28,081 bases of DNA from DATDAH01 sp036525535 (GCA_036525535.1 DATDAH010000166.1:1-28081), one strand, 5' to 3'; shown: positions 15,249 through 22,559, counted from the first letter of the stretch. The notes: generated from the letters alone by a model not told the origin. Translations and numbers: made by a program.

Positions 15249-16031
15249 ATGGCCGATGCTCCCGCCTGTGACCCCGCCCTCTTGAGGCAGGCGGTCGAGT
15301 TCGCTCGGCGGGCGGGCGACTTCACGCTCCCCTACTTCCGCTCGCTCGAGCTGGCGGTCGAACACAAGCACGACGACACCCCGGTCACCGAGGCCGACCG
15401 GGGCGCCGAGCGCCTCCTGCGGGAGCGGTTGGCTGACGCCTTTCCCGCCGATGCCGTCATCGGCGAGGAGGAGAACGACACCGCGGGCACCTCGGGACGG
15501 ACCTGGGTGATCGATCCCATCGACGGCACCAAGGCCTTCACCCACGGCGTCCCCCTCTACAGCACGCTGTTGGCCGCGCTCGACGAGCACGGGCCCCTCC
15601 TCGGCGTCATCTGCCTGCCCGCCCTGCCCGAGACGGTGTGGGCCGGTCGGGGCCTCGGCTGCTTCCTCGACGGCGAGCCGTGCCACGTCAGCGAGCACGA
15701 CACCGTCGAGGGGGCCTACGTCACCGCCAGCGCCCTGCGGAACTGGCCCGCCGGCGCGCTCGACGCCACGCACGGGGCGGGGGCCTTCGTTCGCACGTGG
15801 GGCGATGCCTACGGCTACGCCCTGGTTGCCACCGGCCGGGTCGAGGCCATGGTCGACCACCAGGCCGCGATCTGGGACATCGCCCCGATGCCCGTGATCA
15901 TCGGCGAGGCCGGCGGCCGGATGTCGGACCTGGCCGGTGCCGACAGCATCACGTCCGACAGCGGGCTGGCCACCAACGGCCTCCTCCACGACGACCTGTT
16001 GGCGCTGCTCGCGCCGGGCGACGTCGGCTAG
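15249..16031 (+). CDS. hisN: Histidinol-phosphatase/inositol-monophosphatase family (HisN-like)
   Basis: A 260-residue Mg-dependent, Li-sensitive-type phosphatase. The metal site is IGEEEN (Glu73/Glu74), DPIDGT (89-94) and WDIAP (Trp209, Asp210), with Asp50 in TEAD. The DGTKAFTHGVPLYSTLLAL stretch resembles actinobacterial HisN-type histidinol-phosphatases (last phosphatase step of histidine synthesis) more than SuhB or CysQ. The symbol is a best guess, because the family includes inositol-1-phosphatase and fructose-1,6-bisphosphatase activities and no other his gene is in the window. There is no clear ribosome site. The stop overlaps the stop of the convergent flavodoxin-fold gene in a CTAG. 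Confidence 0.82.
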   Translation: MADAPACDPALLRQAVEFARRAGDFTLPYFRSLELAVEHKHDDTPVTEADRGAERLLRERLADAFPADAVIGEEENDTAGTSGRTWVIDPIDGTKAFTHGVPLYSTLLAALDEHGPLLGVICLPALPETVWAGRGLGCFLDGEPCHVSEHDTVEGAYVTASALRNWPAGALDATHGAGAFVRTWGDAYGYALVATGRVEAMVDHQAAIWDIAPMPVIIGEAGGRMSDLAGADSITSDSGLATNGLLHDDLLALLAPGDVG

Positions 16032-16753
16032 CGGTACTCGGGGTTCGGGAAGTCGAACCGGCAGCCGGCGTCCCATTCGGAGCGCTGGTTGCCGTGTACG
16101 GGGATGCCCCCCTGGTCCTTCAGCATGCGGGCGATGTGCATGAGGTTCCAGGTCATGAACGTGGTGTTCCGGTTGGTGAAGTCGTTCTGGGGCCCGCCGG
16201 AGCCGGGGTCGAGGTAGGACGGCCCAGGGCCGGCCTCACCGATCCAGCCGGCATCCGCCTGGGGCGGGATCGTGAACCCGAGGTGCTGGAGGGAGTAGAG
16301 GACGTTCATGGCGCAGTGCTTCACCCCGTCCTCGTTGCCCGTGACCAGGCAGCCGGCGACCCGGCCGTAGTACCGGTACTGGCCCGCCTCGTTGAGGAGG
16401 TGGCTGTTGCCGTAGAGGCGCTCGATGACCTGGGTGCAGACCGAGGACTTCTCGCCCAGCCAGATGGGCGTGCAGAGGACGAGGATGTCGGCGGCCATGA
16501 CCTTGTCGAAGATCGGCGGCCAATCGTCCCTGTCCCACCCGTGCTCGGTCATGTCAGGCCACACGCCCGCGGCGATGTCGTGATCGAGGGCCCGGATCAT
16601 CTCGGTCTTGACCCCGTTCGCCTCGAGGATGTCCATCGAGACCTCGGCCAGCCCCGCGGTGTTGGACACCTCGGGCGAGCGCTTCAGCGTGCAGTTGATG
16701 AAGAGGGCACTCAAGTCGGCGTAGTCGACGGTGGTGGGCTCAGGAGCAGTCAT
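16028..16753 (-). CDS. Flavodoxin-fold NAD(P)H-dependent FMN reductase-like protein
   Basis: A 241-residue protein of the NADPH-dependent FMN reductase/flavodoxin-like fold. LFINCTLKRSPEVSNTAG (17-34) is the FMN-phosphate loop. ADILVLCTPIWLGEKSSVCT supplies the second flavin loop, and GCLVTGNEDGVKHC the third. The expected role is flavin-mediated reduction of quinones or similar compounds in the cytosol. It lies 30 nt downstream of the unknown gene at 16784, on the same strand, so it is probably in its operon. No strong Shine-Dalgarno is seen before the ATG. A flavin enzyme co-transcribed from the dyad that also serves the Rieske-ThDP gene is of interest as a possible redox partner. Confidence 0.88.
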   Translation of the reverse strand: MTAPEPTTVDYADLSALFINCTLKRSPEVSNTAGLAEVSMDILEANGVKTEMIRALDHDIAAGVWPDMTEHGWDRDDWPPIFDKVMAADILVLCTPIWLGEKSSVCTQVIERLYGNSHLLNEAGQYRYYGRVAGCLVTGNEDGVKHCAMNVLYSLQHLGFTIPPQADAGWIGEAGPGPSYLDPGSGGPQNDFTNRNTTFMTWNLMHIARMLKDQGGIPVHGNQRSEWDAGCRFDFPNPEYR

Positions 16754-16783
16754 GACGGTGCTGTCTGCCGACCGGGCGAGGCG

Positions 16784-17476
16784 TTACAGCGATCCTCGGC
16801 CGGTGCCGAAGAAGGCGAGCACCTCGTCGACGGTGGGGACCTCCTGGACCTCGAGGCTGGCGCCGAACGGTTCGTTCCAGAAACCGCCCACCGGCGACGG
16901 TGACCAGGGCCCGACGTAGAAGTACGGCCAGGGATGGCCGGCGTCGCCCGGTGAGAGGCCGTAGTTGACCTCGGCGAACGACGTGGCCAGGTCGAAGTGC
17001 TCCGGCCAGAGCTGGACCTCGACCGGCTCGTCGTGGACGAAGTGGGCACAGAGGATGACCAGCGCGGCATAACCGATGGCGGTCAGCTCGGCCAGGAAGG
17101 CGGCGGCCGCCGCGTCGACCACCAGCTCTTCGTCCACCGCTCGCAGCGGCGCCGGCGTGTACGTGTCGGCCGGCATGCCCGGCACGACGTCGACCAGCGC
17201 ACCGGCGGCGGCCAGCGTGGTGATGGGCGCCCGGTCCTCGATGGTGCCCCCGGCCAGGTCGTCGTCGCGGACGATGATCTCGGTGCCCACGACCATGGCC
17301 CGGCGCTCGACGGCGGCCCCGTCCCGGAGGTGGAGGTAGTTCTGCGTGGCGAAGCCACCCGTGAACTGGCGGAGGCCGATGCGGCGGCGACCCCGGTAGA
17401 GGGCGGCGCCGAGCACGTGCTCGCCCACGGCGTGCAGCGAGCCGCGCGTCGTGGCCAGGACGTGCGGGTCGATCAT
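16784..17476 (-). CDS. Conserved protein of unknown function, divergent from the Rieske-ThDP gene
   Basis: A 230-residue soluble protein with no signal peptide. Visible blocks are RRRIGLRQFTGGFAT (29-43), VQLWPEHFDLATSFAEVNYG (153-172), GHPWPYFYVGPW, and FWNEPFGASLEV near the C-terminus. I recall this Trp/Phe/Pro-rich block pattern from uncharacterised actinobacterial proteins, but cannot attach a named domain or activity. The start is well fixed by GGAGG 6 nt before the ATG. It faces the Rieske-ThDP gene across a 72-bp gap with a nested inverted repeat, and precedes the flavin-reductase-like gene. Shared control with the Rieske-ThDP gene is therefore likely, although nothing in the protein itself shows its job. 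Confidence 0.8.
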   Translation of the reverse strand: MIDPHVLATTRGSLHAVGEHVLGAALYRGRRRIGLRQFTGGFATQNYLHLRDGAAVERRAMVVGTEIIVRDDDLAGGTIEDRAPITTLAAAGALVDVVPGMPADTYTPAPLRAVDEELVVDAAAAAFLAELTAIGYAALVILCAHFVHDEPVEVQLWPEHFDLATSFAEVNYGLSPGDAGHPWPYFYVGPWSPSPVGGFWNEPFGASLEVQEVPTVDEVLAFFGTGRGSL

Positions 17477-17483
17477 GGTTCCT

Positions 17484-17541
17484 CCGTCTCGCGAACGGCG
17501 CCGACGTTACGCGTGTAACGCGACGCCCTCGCGCGAGACGG
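17484..17541. promoter_or_regulatory. Nested dyad operator between divergent genes
   Basis: The inner repeat is CGTTAC-GCGT-GTAACG (17505-17520). The outer arms are CCGTCTCGCG (17484-17493) and CGCGAGACGG (17532-17541), a perfect 10-bp match. Both repeats have their centre at 17512.5, which is also the exact midpoint between the two ATG codons (17476 and 17549). The inner repeat has the size and symmetry of a TetR- or GntR-type operator. The outer arms end 7 nt before each start codon and would lie in both mRNA leaders. Confidence 0.65.
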
Positions 17542-17548
17542 TTTGGTC

Positions 17549-19489
17549 ATGACAGAGAAGCGCTGGCACAGGGTGGCTCAAGTCGATGACCTCCCGGACG
17601 GGCGGGTGACCACGGTCCAGGCCGGGAGCCGGTCCGTGTGCCTGACCCACTGCGGGGACCGGTTCGGCGCCCTCGAGAACCACTGCCCTCACCAGGGCGG
17701 ACCGCTGGGCGAGGGCTCGATCGAGAAGGGAATGCTGCGGTGCCCGTGGCACGGGTACGACTACGACCCCATCACCGGCCGGCCCCCCGAAGGCTTCACC
17801 GACGCCCCCGAAGCCTTTCCGGTCGAGGTCCGCACCGACGGCATCTACGTCGAAGTCCCCGACGAGCCGGAGCACGTGCGGACCGTCAGCGACGTCATGG
17901 CGGAGACGCTCGTCAACTGGGGCATCACCCACGTGTTCGGGATGGTCGGCCACTCCAACCTAGGCTTCGCCGACGCTCTCCGCCGACGGGAGGCCGCGGG
18001 CGAGCTGACCTTCATCGGCATCCGCCACGAGGGGGCCGCCGCCTTCGCCGCCTCGGCCTACGGCAAGCTCACCGGACGACCGGCCGCCTGCTTCGGGATC
18101 GCCGGCCCCGGTTCCACCAACCTGCTCACCGGCCTCTACGACGCCAAGCTCGACCGGGCCCCCGTCGTCGCCCTCTCGGGCCAGGTCCCCTCAGACGTCC
18201 TCGGGCGAGGCGCCTTCCAGGACCTCGACCTCACGGGGGCCTTCGCCCACGCCGCGGCTACGTCGACCACGATCCTCCCCCACTCGAACCACGCCGAGCT
18301 GACCACGTTGGCCGTGAAGCGGGCCATCGTCGACCGTGAGGTCACCCACCTGGTCCTGCCCGACGAGGTCCAGGTCCAGGCAGCCCCTGACGCGGCCGCG
18401 GGGTACCCCGACGGCCGAGTGGCCGACCGCGCGATCGCCCCACCCACGGCCGCGGTCGACGACGCCCTCGCCCGGCTCGCCGGCGCCCGACGCCCGGTGA
18501 TCGTCGTCGGCCACGGCGCCCGCTTCCACATGGACGAGGTCGTGGCTCTGGCCGACACCCTGGGCGCCCCCGTCCTCACCACGTTCAAGGCCAAGGGCCA
18601 GATCTCCGACCACCACCCGCTGGGCTGCGGCGTGCTCGGCCGGAGCGGGACCCCGGTGGCGAGCTGGATGATGAACGAGTCGGACCTGCTCGTGGTCTTC
18701 GGGGCGTCCTTCTCCAATCACACCGGCATTGCCGACTACAAGCCCACCATCCAGGTCGACGCCGACCCCATGGCCCTCGGCCGCTTCCACCCGATCACCG
18801 TCGGCCTGCAGGGCGATGTGGGCGTGACCGCCCTGGTCCTGGCCGAAAATGTCCGGGCTACCGACGCCCGAGTCGACCAGCGGGCCGACGTGGCCGAGCG
18901 CTGGTCGATCTGGCGGGCCGAGAAGCAGCGCCGCCTGGCCGACGACCGGGGGTCGGGCATCAGCTCGGCCGCAGTCTTCGCCGCCATGACCCGCCAGGTC
19001 CCCGACAACGCCGTCATCGCCGTCGACGTCGGCAACAACACCTACTCCTTCGGCCGCTACTTCGAGTGCACCTCGCAGTCCGTGCTGATGTCGGGCTACC
19101 TCGGTTCCATCGGCTTCGGCTTCCCGGCCGCCATGGGTGCCTGGGCCGCCGCCACACCGGACCGGCCGATCGTCGCCGTGACCGGCGACGGCGGGTTCGG
19201 CCAGTACTCGGCCGAGCTGACCACCGCCGTGAAGTACGGGATGGACATCACCCACGTCTTGCTCAACAACTCGATGCTGGGCAAGATCACCAAGGAGCAG
19301 CGAGCCGTCCACTTCGACGTCTGGCAGACCTCGCTGCACAACCCCGACTTCGCTGCTTATGCCGAGCTGTGTGGGGCCCACGGAAGACGGGTAACCGACG
19401 CCGCGGAGCTCGACGACGCCATAGCCGCCGCACTGGCCCACCCGGGCCCCGCTCTCGTCGAGGTCATCGCCGACCCCGACCTGGTCTGA
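17549..19489 (+). CDS. Rieske [2Fe-2S]-thiamine diphosphate enzyme fusion
   Basis: A 646-residue protein in one uninterrupted frame. Residues 1-105 are a Rieske ferredoxin-like domain with the complete cluster motif Cys46-Pro-His48, 16 residues, then Cys65-Pro-Trp-His68. The remainder is a three-part ThDP enzyme of the acetolactate synthase/pyruvate oxidase superfamily. The PYR part (about 110-275) has Glu161 in RHEGAAAFAASAYG, the middle part is about 295-430, and the PP part (about 470-640) has GDG 546-548 and Asn573/Asn574 for Mg and diphosphate. All parts look functional. A plausible role is oxidative decarboxylation of a 2-oxo acid, with electrons passing to the Rieske cluster; this is inference. 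ATG 17549 is preferred over TTG 17543. The antiporter starts 4 nt after its stop. Confidence 0.93.
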   Translation: MTEKRWHRVAQVDDLPDGRVTTVQAGSRSVCLTHCGDRFGALENHCPHQGGPLGEGSIEKGMLRCPWHGYDYDPITGRPPEGFTDAPEAFPVEVRTDGIYVEVPDEPEHVRTVSDVMAETLVNWGITHVFGMVGHSNLGFADALRRREAAGELTFIGIRHEGAAAFAASAYGKLTGRPAACFGIAGPGSTNLLTGLYDAKLDRAPVVALSGQVPSDVLGRGAFQDLDLTGAFAHAAATSTTILPHSNHAELTTLAVKRAIVDREVTHLVLPDEVQVQAAPDAAAGYPDGRVADRAIAPPTAAVDDALARLAGARRPVIVVGHGARFHMDEVVALADTLGAPVLTTFKAKGQISDHHPLGCGVLGRSGTPVASWMMNESDLLVVFGASFSNHTGIADYKPTIQVDADPMALGRFHPITVGLQGDVGVTALVLAENVRATDARVDQRADVAERWSIWRAEKQRRLADDRGSGISSAAVFAAMTRQVPDNAVIAVDVGNNTYSFGRYFECTSQSVLMSGYLGSIGFGFPAAMGAWAAATPDRPIVAVTGDGGFGQYSAELTTAVKYGMDITHVLLNNSMLGKITKEQRAVHFDVWQTSLHNPDFAAYAELCGAHGRRVTDAAELDDAIAAALAHPGPALVEVIADPDLV

Positions 19490-19493
19490 GCCC

Positions 19494-20705
19494 GTGCCCG
19501 ACGTCTCGTTCACCGACCTGGCCCTCGTCATGGCCGTCGCCTTCCTCACCCCGCTCGTCCTGGGCCTGCTCCCCAGCAGCCCGGTGCCCTCGGTCGTGGT
19601 CGAAGTCCTGCTGGGCATCATCGTCGGGCCGTCGGTGCTCGGCTGGGTGGAGGCCGACGAGGTGGTCCGAATCGTGGCCGTCATCGGGCTGGCCTTCCTG
19701 TTGTTCCTGGCCGGCCTCGAGCTCGACCTCCGTCACCTGCGGGGCCCGGTGCTCCGCCGGGGGCTGTGCGGCTTCGCCCTGTCCCTCGGGCTCGCGCTGC
19801 TTGCTGGCTTGGTGCTCGACGCCGCCGGCCTGGTCGACGATCCCCTCCTCGCCGCCACGATCCTCACCGCCACGTCGCTGGGCCTGGTCATCGGGACCCT
19901 GAAGGAGACGGGCCAGTCAGCGACACCGACGGGCCAGCTGATAATCGCCGGCGCGTCGATCGGTGACGTGGCCGCGATCGTGCTCCTTTCCGTGCTCTTC
20001 TCCGCTGACGGGTCCGGCACCGGAGCCCAAGTCGTCCTCCTCGTGGAGTACGCGGGGCTGGTCACGGCCATCGGCATCCTCATCGCCGTCGCCGGCCGGT
20101 CCCACCGCGTCGGCGCCGCCCTCGTCCACCTACAGGACACGACGGCGGAGATCCGAGTCCGCGGGGCCGTGCTCCTGGTGGTCGTGCTCGTCGTCCTGGC
20201 GGAACACTTCGGACTGGAGACCATCCTGGGCGCCTTCATCGCCGGGGCCGTGGTCGGGGTCATCGACCGCGACGAAGCCATGACCCATCCCCAGTTCAGG
20301 GTGAAGCTGGAGGCCATCGGCTACGGCTTCCTCGTGCCGGTCTTCTTCGTCAGCAGCGGCGTGGTCTTCGACCTCGACGCCCTCCTCGACGACCCGTCCA
20401 CCCTCGCCCTGGTGCCGGTGTTCGTCGTCTGCCTGCTCGTGGTTCGGGGGATCCCAGCCGTGATCTACCGGCCCATCACTGGCGCCCGAGGTGCCGTGGC
20501 CGCGGGGCTCCTGCAGGCCACGTCGCTGCCGTTCATCGTGGCCGCCACCATGATCGGGGTGGAGCTGGGGTCGATCGACCCGGGCACCGCCGCGGCGTTC
20601 GTGGCCGCCGGTCTCCTGTCGGCCCTGCTGTTCCCGGCCCTCGCCGTCGCTCTGCTCGGACGGTCAACCGTCGATGAACCCGTCGTCGCGGTCCTGATCC
20701 CGTGA
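19494..20705 (+). CDS. CPA2-family cation:proton antiporter (Kef-like, transport domain only)
   Basis: A 403-residue membrane protein with about twelve helices. Family marks are LLGIIVGPSVLG (39-50), LFLAGLELDLRHLRGPVLRR (70-89), LTATSLGLVIGTLKETG (124-140) and GASIGDVAAIV (153-163). The ion-site pair is Gly157-Asp158 rather than the Asp-Asp of electrogenic antiporters, closer to Kef-type proteins that carry only the second Asp. No C-terminal RCK/TrkA-N domain is present, so gating would need another subunit. The GTG start is 4 nt after the stop of the Rieske-ThDP gene, implying translational coupling. K+ or Na+ exchange for H+ is expected. A link to pH or ion balance during the activity of the upstream enzyme is inference. 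Confidence 0.9.
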   Translation: MPDVSFTDLALVMAVAFLTPLVLGLLPSSPVPSVVVEVLLGIIVGPSVLGWVEADEVVRIVAVIGLAFLLFLAGLELDLRHLRGPVLRRGLCGFALSLGLALLAGLVLDAAGLVDDPLLAATILTATSLGLVIGTLKETGQSATPTGQLIIAGASIGDVAAIVLLSVLFSADGSGTGAQVVLLVEYAGLVTAIGILIAVAGRSHRVGAALVHLQDTTAEIRVRGAVLLVVVLVVLAEHFGLETILGAFIAGAVVGVIDRDEAMTHPQFRVKLEAIGYGFLVPVFFVSSGVVFDLDALLDDPSTLALVPVFVVCLLVVRGIPAVIYRPITGARGAVAAGLLQATSLPFIVAATMIGVELGSIDPGTAAAFVAAGLLSALLFPALAVALLGRSTVDEPVVAVLIP

Positions 20706-20732
20706 TCACGCCCGCTTCCGGCGGCAGCTTCT

Positions 20733-20765
20733 CGTTCTGGAGAACACAGGGCTGCCTCCAGAACG
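20733..20765 (+). promoter_or_regulatory. 10-bp inverted repeat upstream of ECF sigma gene
   Basis: CGTTCTGGAG (20733-20742) and CTCCAGAACG (20756-20765) form a perfect 10-bp inverted repeat with a 13-nt spacer, in the 76-bp gap between the antiporter stop and the sigma start. It may be a stem-loop terminator for the antiporter transcript or an operator for the sigma operon. There is no T-tract. Confidence 0.5.
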
Positions 20766-20781
20766 GCAAAGATGCCAGACG

Positions 20782-21438
20782 GTGGCGAGTGGGACGAGGG
20801 TTGACTTCACCGACGACGGGCAGCTCGTGGCCGCGCTTCGGCGCGGGGACGAAGCCGCCTTCGTATGGCTCCTCGACCGCTACCACGCCTCGCTCCGCCG
20901 GGTCGCGACGAACTTCGTCCGGACCGCGGCGAGCGCCGACGAGGTGGTCCAGGAGACCTGGCTCGCGGTGGTCGCCGGCATCGACCGCTTCGAGATGCGA
21001 TCCACGGTCAAGACCTGGATCTTCCGGATCCTCATGAACGTGGCCCGCACCCGTGGCGGCCGCGAGCACCGGAGCGTGCCGTTCAGCGACCTCGGGCCCG
21101 AGCCGGGCGAGGTCGCGCCGTCCTTCGCCCCCGACCGCTTCCGATCCGGCTTCCGGCTCTACCGCGGCCACTGGGCCCGGGGCCCGGAGCCGTGGGAGGA
21201 GCAGCCCGCAGAACGGCTCGAGGCGGCCGAGACCCTGGCCACCGTGCGCGGCGCCATCGCCGAGCTCCCCGATCGGCAGCGAGCGGTGGTCACCCTGCGC
21301 GACATCGACGGCTGGACCGCGGCCGAGGTCTGCGACCTGCTCGAGCTGTCCGAGGCCAATCAGCGAGTCCTCCTGCACCGGGGCCGGGCCCGTGTCCGCC
21401 AAGCCCTCGAGGACGCGTACCTGGAGCGAGGGTCATGA
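20782..21438 (+). CDS. ECF RNA polymerase sigma factor
   Basis: A 218-residue sigma-70 family factor with regions 2 and 4 only. Region 2 runs about 12-95 (ALRRGDEAAFVWLLDRYHAS, then VVQETWLAVVAGIDRFE). An unusually long, Arg/Pro/Trp-rich linker spans about 95-155. Region 4 runs about 155-212 (ELPDRQRAVVTLRDIDGWTA). It is followed with a 4-nt ATGA overlap by a zinc-binding anti-sigma, which should hold it inactive until a signal. GTG 20782 is the start that keeps all of region 2; no clear Shine-Dalgarno is seen. A 10-bp inverted repeat precedes it. The exact ECF group is not assigned. Confidence 0.92.
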   Translation: MASGTRVDFTDDGQLVAALRRGDEAAFVWLLDRYHASLRRVATNFVRTAASADEVVQETWLAVVAGIDRFEMRSTVKTWIFRILMNVARTRGGREHRSVPFSDLGPEPGEVAPSFAPDRFRSGFRLYRGHWARGPEPWEEQPAERLEAAETLATVRGAIAELPDRQRAVVTLRDIDGWTAAEVCDLLELSEANQRVLLHRGRARVRQALEDAYLERGS

Positions 21439-21770
21439 GCGACGCCTTCCGCCGTCGGGCGAGGCCGGAGCGGGTCTGGGGCGACCCCGCTTCGATGGCC
21501 CAGCCGCGACCGAGGCGCCGCAAGGTCGACTGCATCGACTTCGTCGAGCGCATCACCGACTACCTGGACGGCGCCATCCCCGAACGGGACCGGGCCGCCA
21601 TCGACCGCCATCTCGCCGCCTGCGCCGACTGCACCCGGGCCCTCGAGCAGTGGCGGACCGTCATCGTGCTGACCGGCCACCTCGGCGACGACGTCGTCGA
21701 TGACCTCGAGCCGTCCACCCAGGAGGTCCTCCTCGCCGCCTTCCGCGCCCGACCGCCTACGCCAGACTGA
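21435..21770 (+). CDS. Zinc-containing (ZAS) anti-sigma factor, RsrA-like
   Basis: A 111-residue soluble protein. The HisxxxCysxxCys signature is His59-Cys63-Cys66 (HLAACADC), with an additional Cys33 26 residues before the His. As I recall RsrA, its ligands are Cys11, His37, Cys41 and Cys44, which gives the same intervals of 26, 4 and 3. There is no membrane helix, so sensing is cytosolic and could be thiol/disulfide-based. An extra basic N-terminal segment of about 30 residues distinguishes it from RsrA. The ATG overlaps the sigma stop (ATGA), and the next gene starts 4 nt after its own stop. It likely binds and inhibits the sigma factor encoded directly upstream. Confidence 0.88.
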   Translation: MSDAFRRRARPERVWGDPASMAQPRPRRRKVDCIDFVERITDYLDGAIPERDRAAIDRHLAACADCTRALEQWRTVIVLTGHLGDDVVDDLEPSTQEVLLAAFRARPPTPD

Positions 21771-21774
21771 CGGG

Positions 21775-22476
21775 ATGCTCGATCACGATCAGCTCATCGC
21801 AACCGAGGCCGAAGCGCTGGCCCGAGCGGCCGAGGGGGCCGACCCCACCGCCGCCGTGCCCGGGACCGACTGGACGCTCGCCGACCTGCTGGACCACGTC
21901 GGGCGGCTGACCTGGTTCTGGTCGGGGCGGATCCGCAAGGCCGGCGGGGGCGACTTCTACGACACCGACCGGCCCGACGGCGTGACCCGCGAGGACTGGC
22001 TCCGCCAGGGCACCGACACCATGCGGGCCCGGCTCCGCGAGGCCGAACCCGACGCCGAGATCAAGACCTGGGCCGGCCTGAAGCCCCCGTCCTGGCTGTG
22101 GCGGCGCATGACCCACGAGCTGGCCGTGCACTGCAGCGACGCCCAAGCCGCCGCCGGTGATCCCCAGCCGCTGACCGTGCCGGTGGCCGACGACGGCATC
22201 GACGAGCTGCTGTCGGAGTTCACCCCGGCCGCCGACCTGGCCTCGGTGGCCGGGACCGTCCACCTGCACGCCACCGATGGCGACGGCGAGTGGTTCATCG
22301 ACCCGACCGGCGGCGCCTTGTCCTGGGAACGGTCCCACACCAAGGCCGACGTCGCCGTCCGGGGCACGACGTCGGACCTGCTGCTGGTGCTCTGGGGCCG
22401 GCTGCCGGTCGACGCCGTCGAGCTCCTCGGCGACGAGAGCGTGTTCGAGCGCTGGCGGACGGCCACCCGGTTCTGA
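21775..22476 (+). CDS. Maleylpyruvate isomerase-family (MDMPI/DinB-like) mycothiol-linked protein
   Basis: A 233-residue protein of the TIGR03083 / maleylpyruvate isomerase N-terminal type. The four-helix DinB-like domain has the metal triad candidates His41 (LLDHVGRLTWFW), Glu115 and His119 (RRMTHELAVHCSDAQ). The Glu-x3-His spacing and the distant first His fit the mycothiol-dependent maleylpyruvate isomerase. The C-terminal half (residues 140-230) is the usual SCP2-like MDMPI_C region. Many members are uncharacterised mycothiol transferases. The position directly after a sigma and RsrA-like pair suggests thiol-stress control, as in sigma-R systems. No strong ribosome site is seen; the start is set by the 4-nt spacing from the previous stop. 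Confidence 0.85.
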   Translation: MLDHDQLIATEAEALARAAEGADPTAAVPGTDWTLADLLDHVGRLTWFWSGRIRKAGGGDFYDTDRPDGVTREDWLRQGTDTMRARLREAEPDAEIKTWAGLKPPSWLWRRMTHELAVHCSDAQAAAGDPQPLTVPVADDGIDELLSEFTPAADLASVAGTVHLHATDGDGEWFIDPTGGALSWERSHTKADVAVRGTTSDLLLVLWGRLPVDAVELLGDESVFERWRTATRF

Positions 22477-22556
22477 ACGGCCCGAGGCCGATCTGTCGGC
22501 ACGCGTAGACCTCGGGGGTGGCAGGCGCCGAGCGCTCGGGCGGCCGGTTCTGAACG
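22467..22556. repeat. 13-bp direct repeat flanking the 3' end of the MDMPI gene
   Basis: CCGGTTCTGAACG occurs at 22467-22479, spanning the stop codon of the MDMPI-family gene, and again at 22544-22556. The copies are 77 bp apart (start to start). Between them is a 12-bp palindrome CCGAGCGCTCGG (22528-22539). The repeat may mark a small past duplication or recombination; no mobile element is present. Confidence 0.5.
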
Positions 22557-22559
22557 CGA

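Noticed and set aside
15219..16076. Upstream extension of the P450 frame on the minus strand
   Set aside because: It lies antisense to the HisN-like gene, which has all its metal-site motifs; P450s of this type start near FFNPLDPGYL.
18191..19684. A long minus-strand open frame opposite the ThDP domain
   Set aside because: It has low-complexity Gly/Val/Asp composition and no motif; the sense frame has full catalytic motifs.
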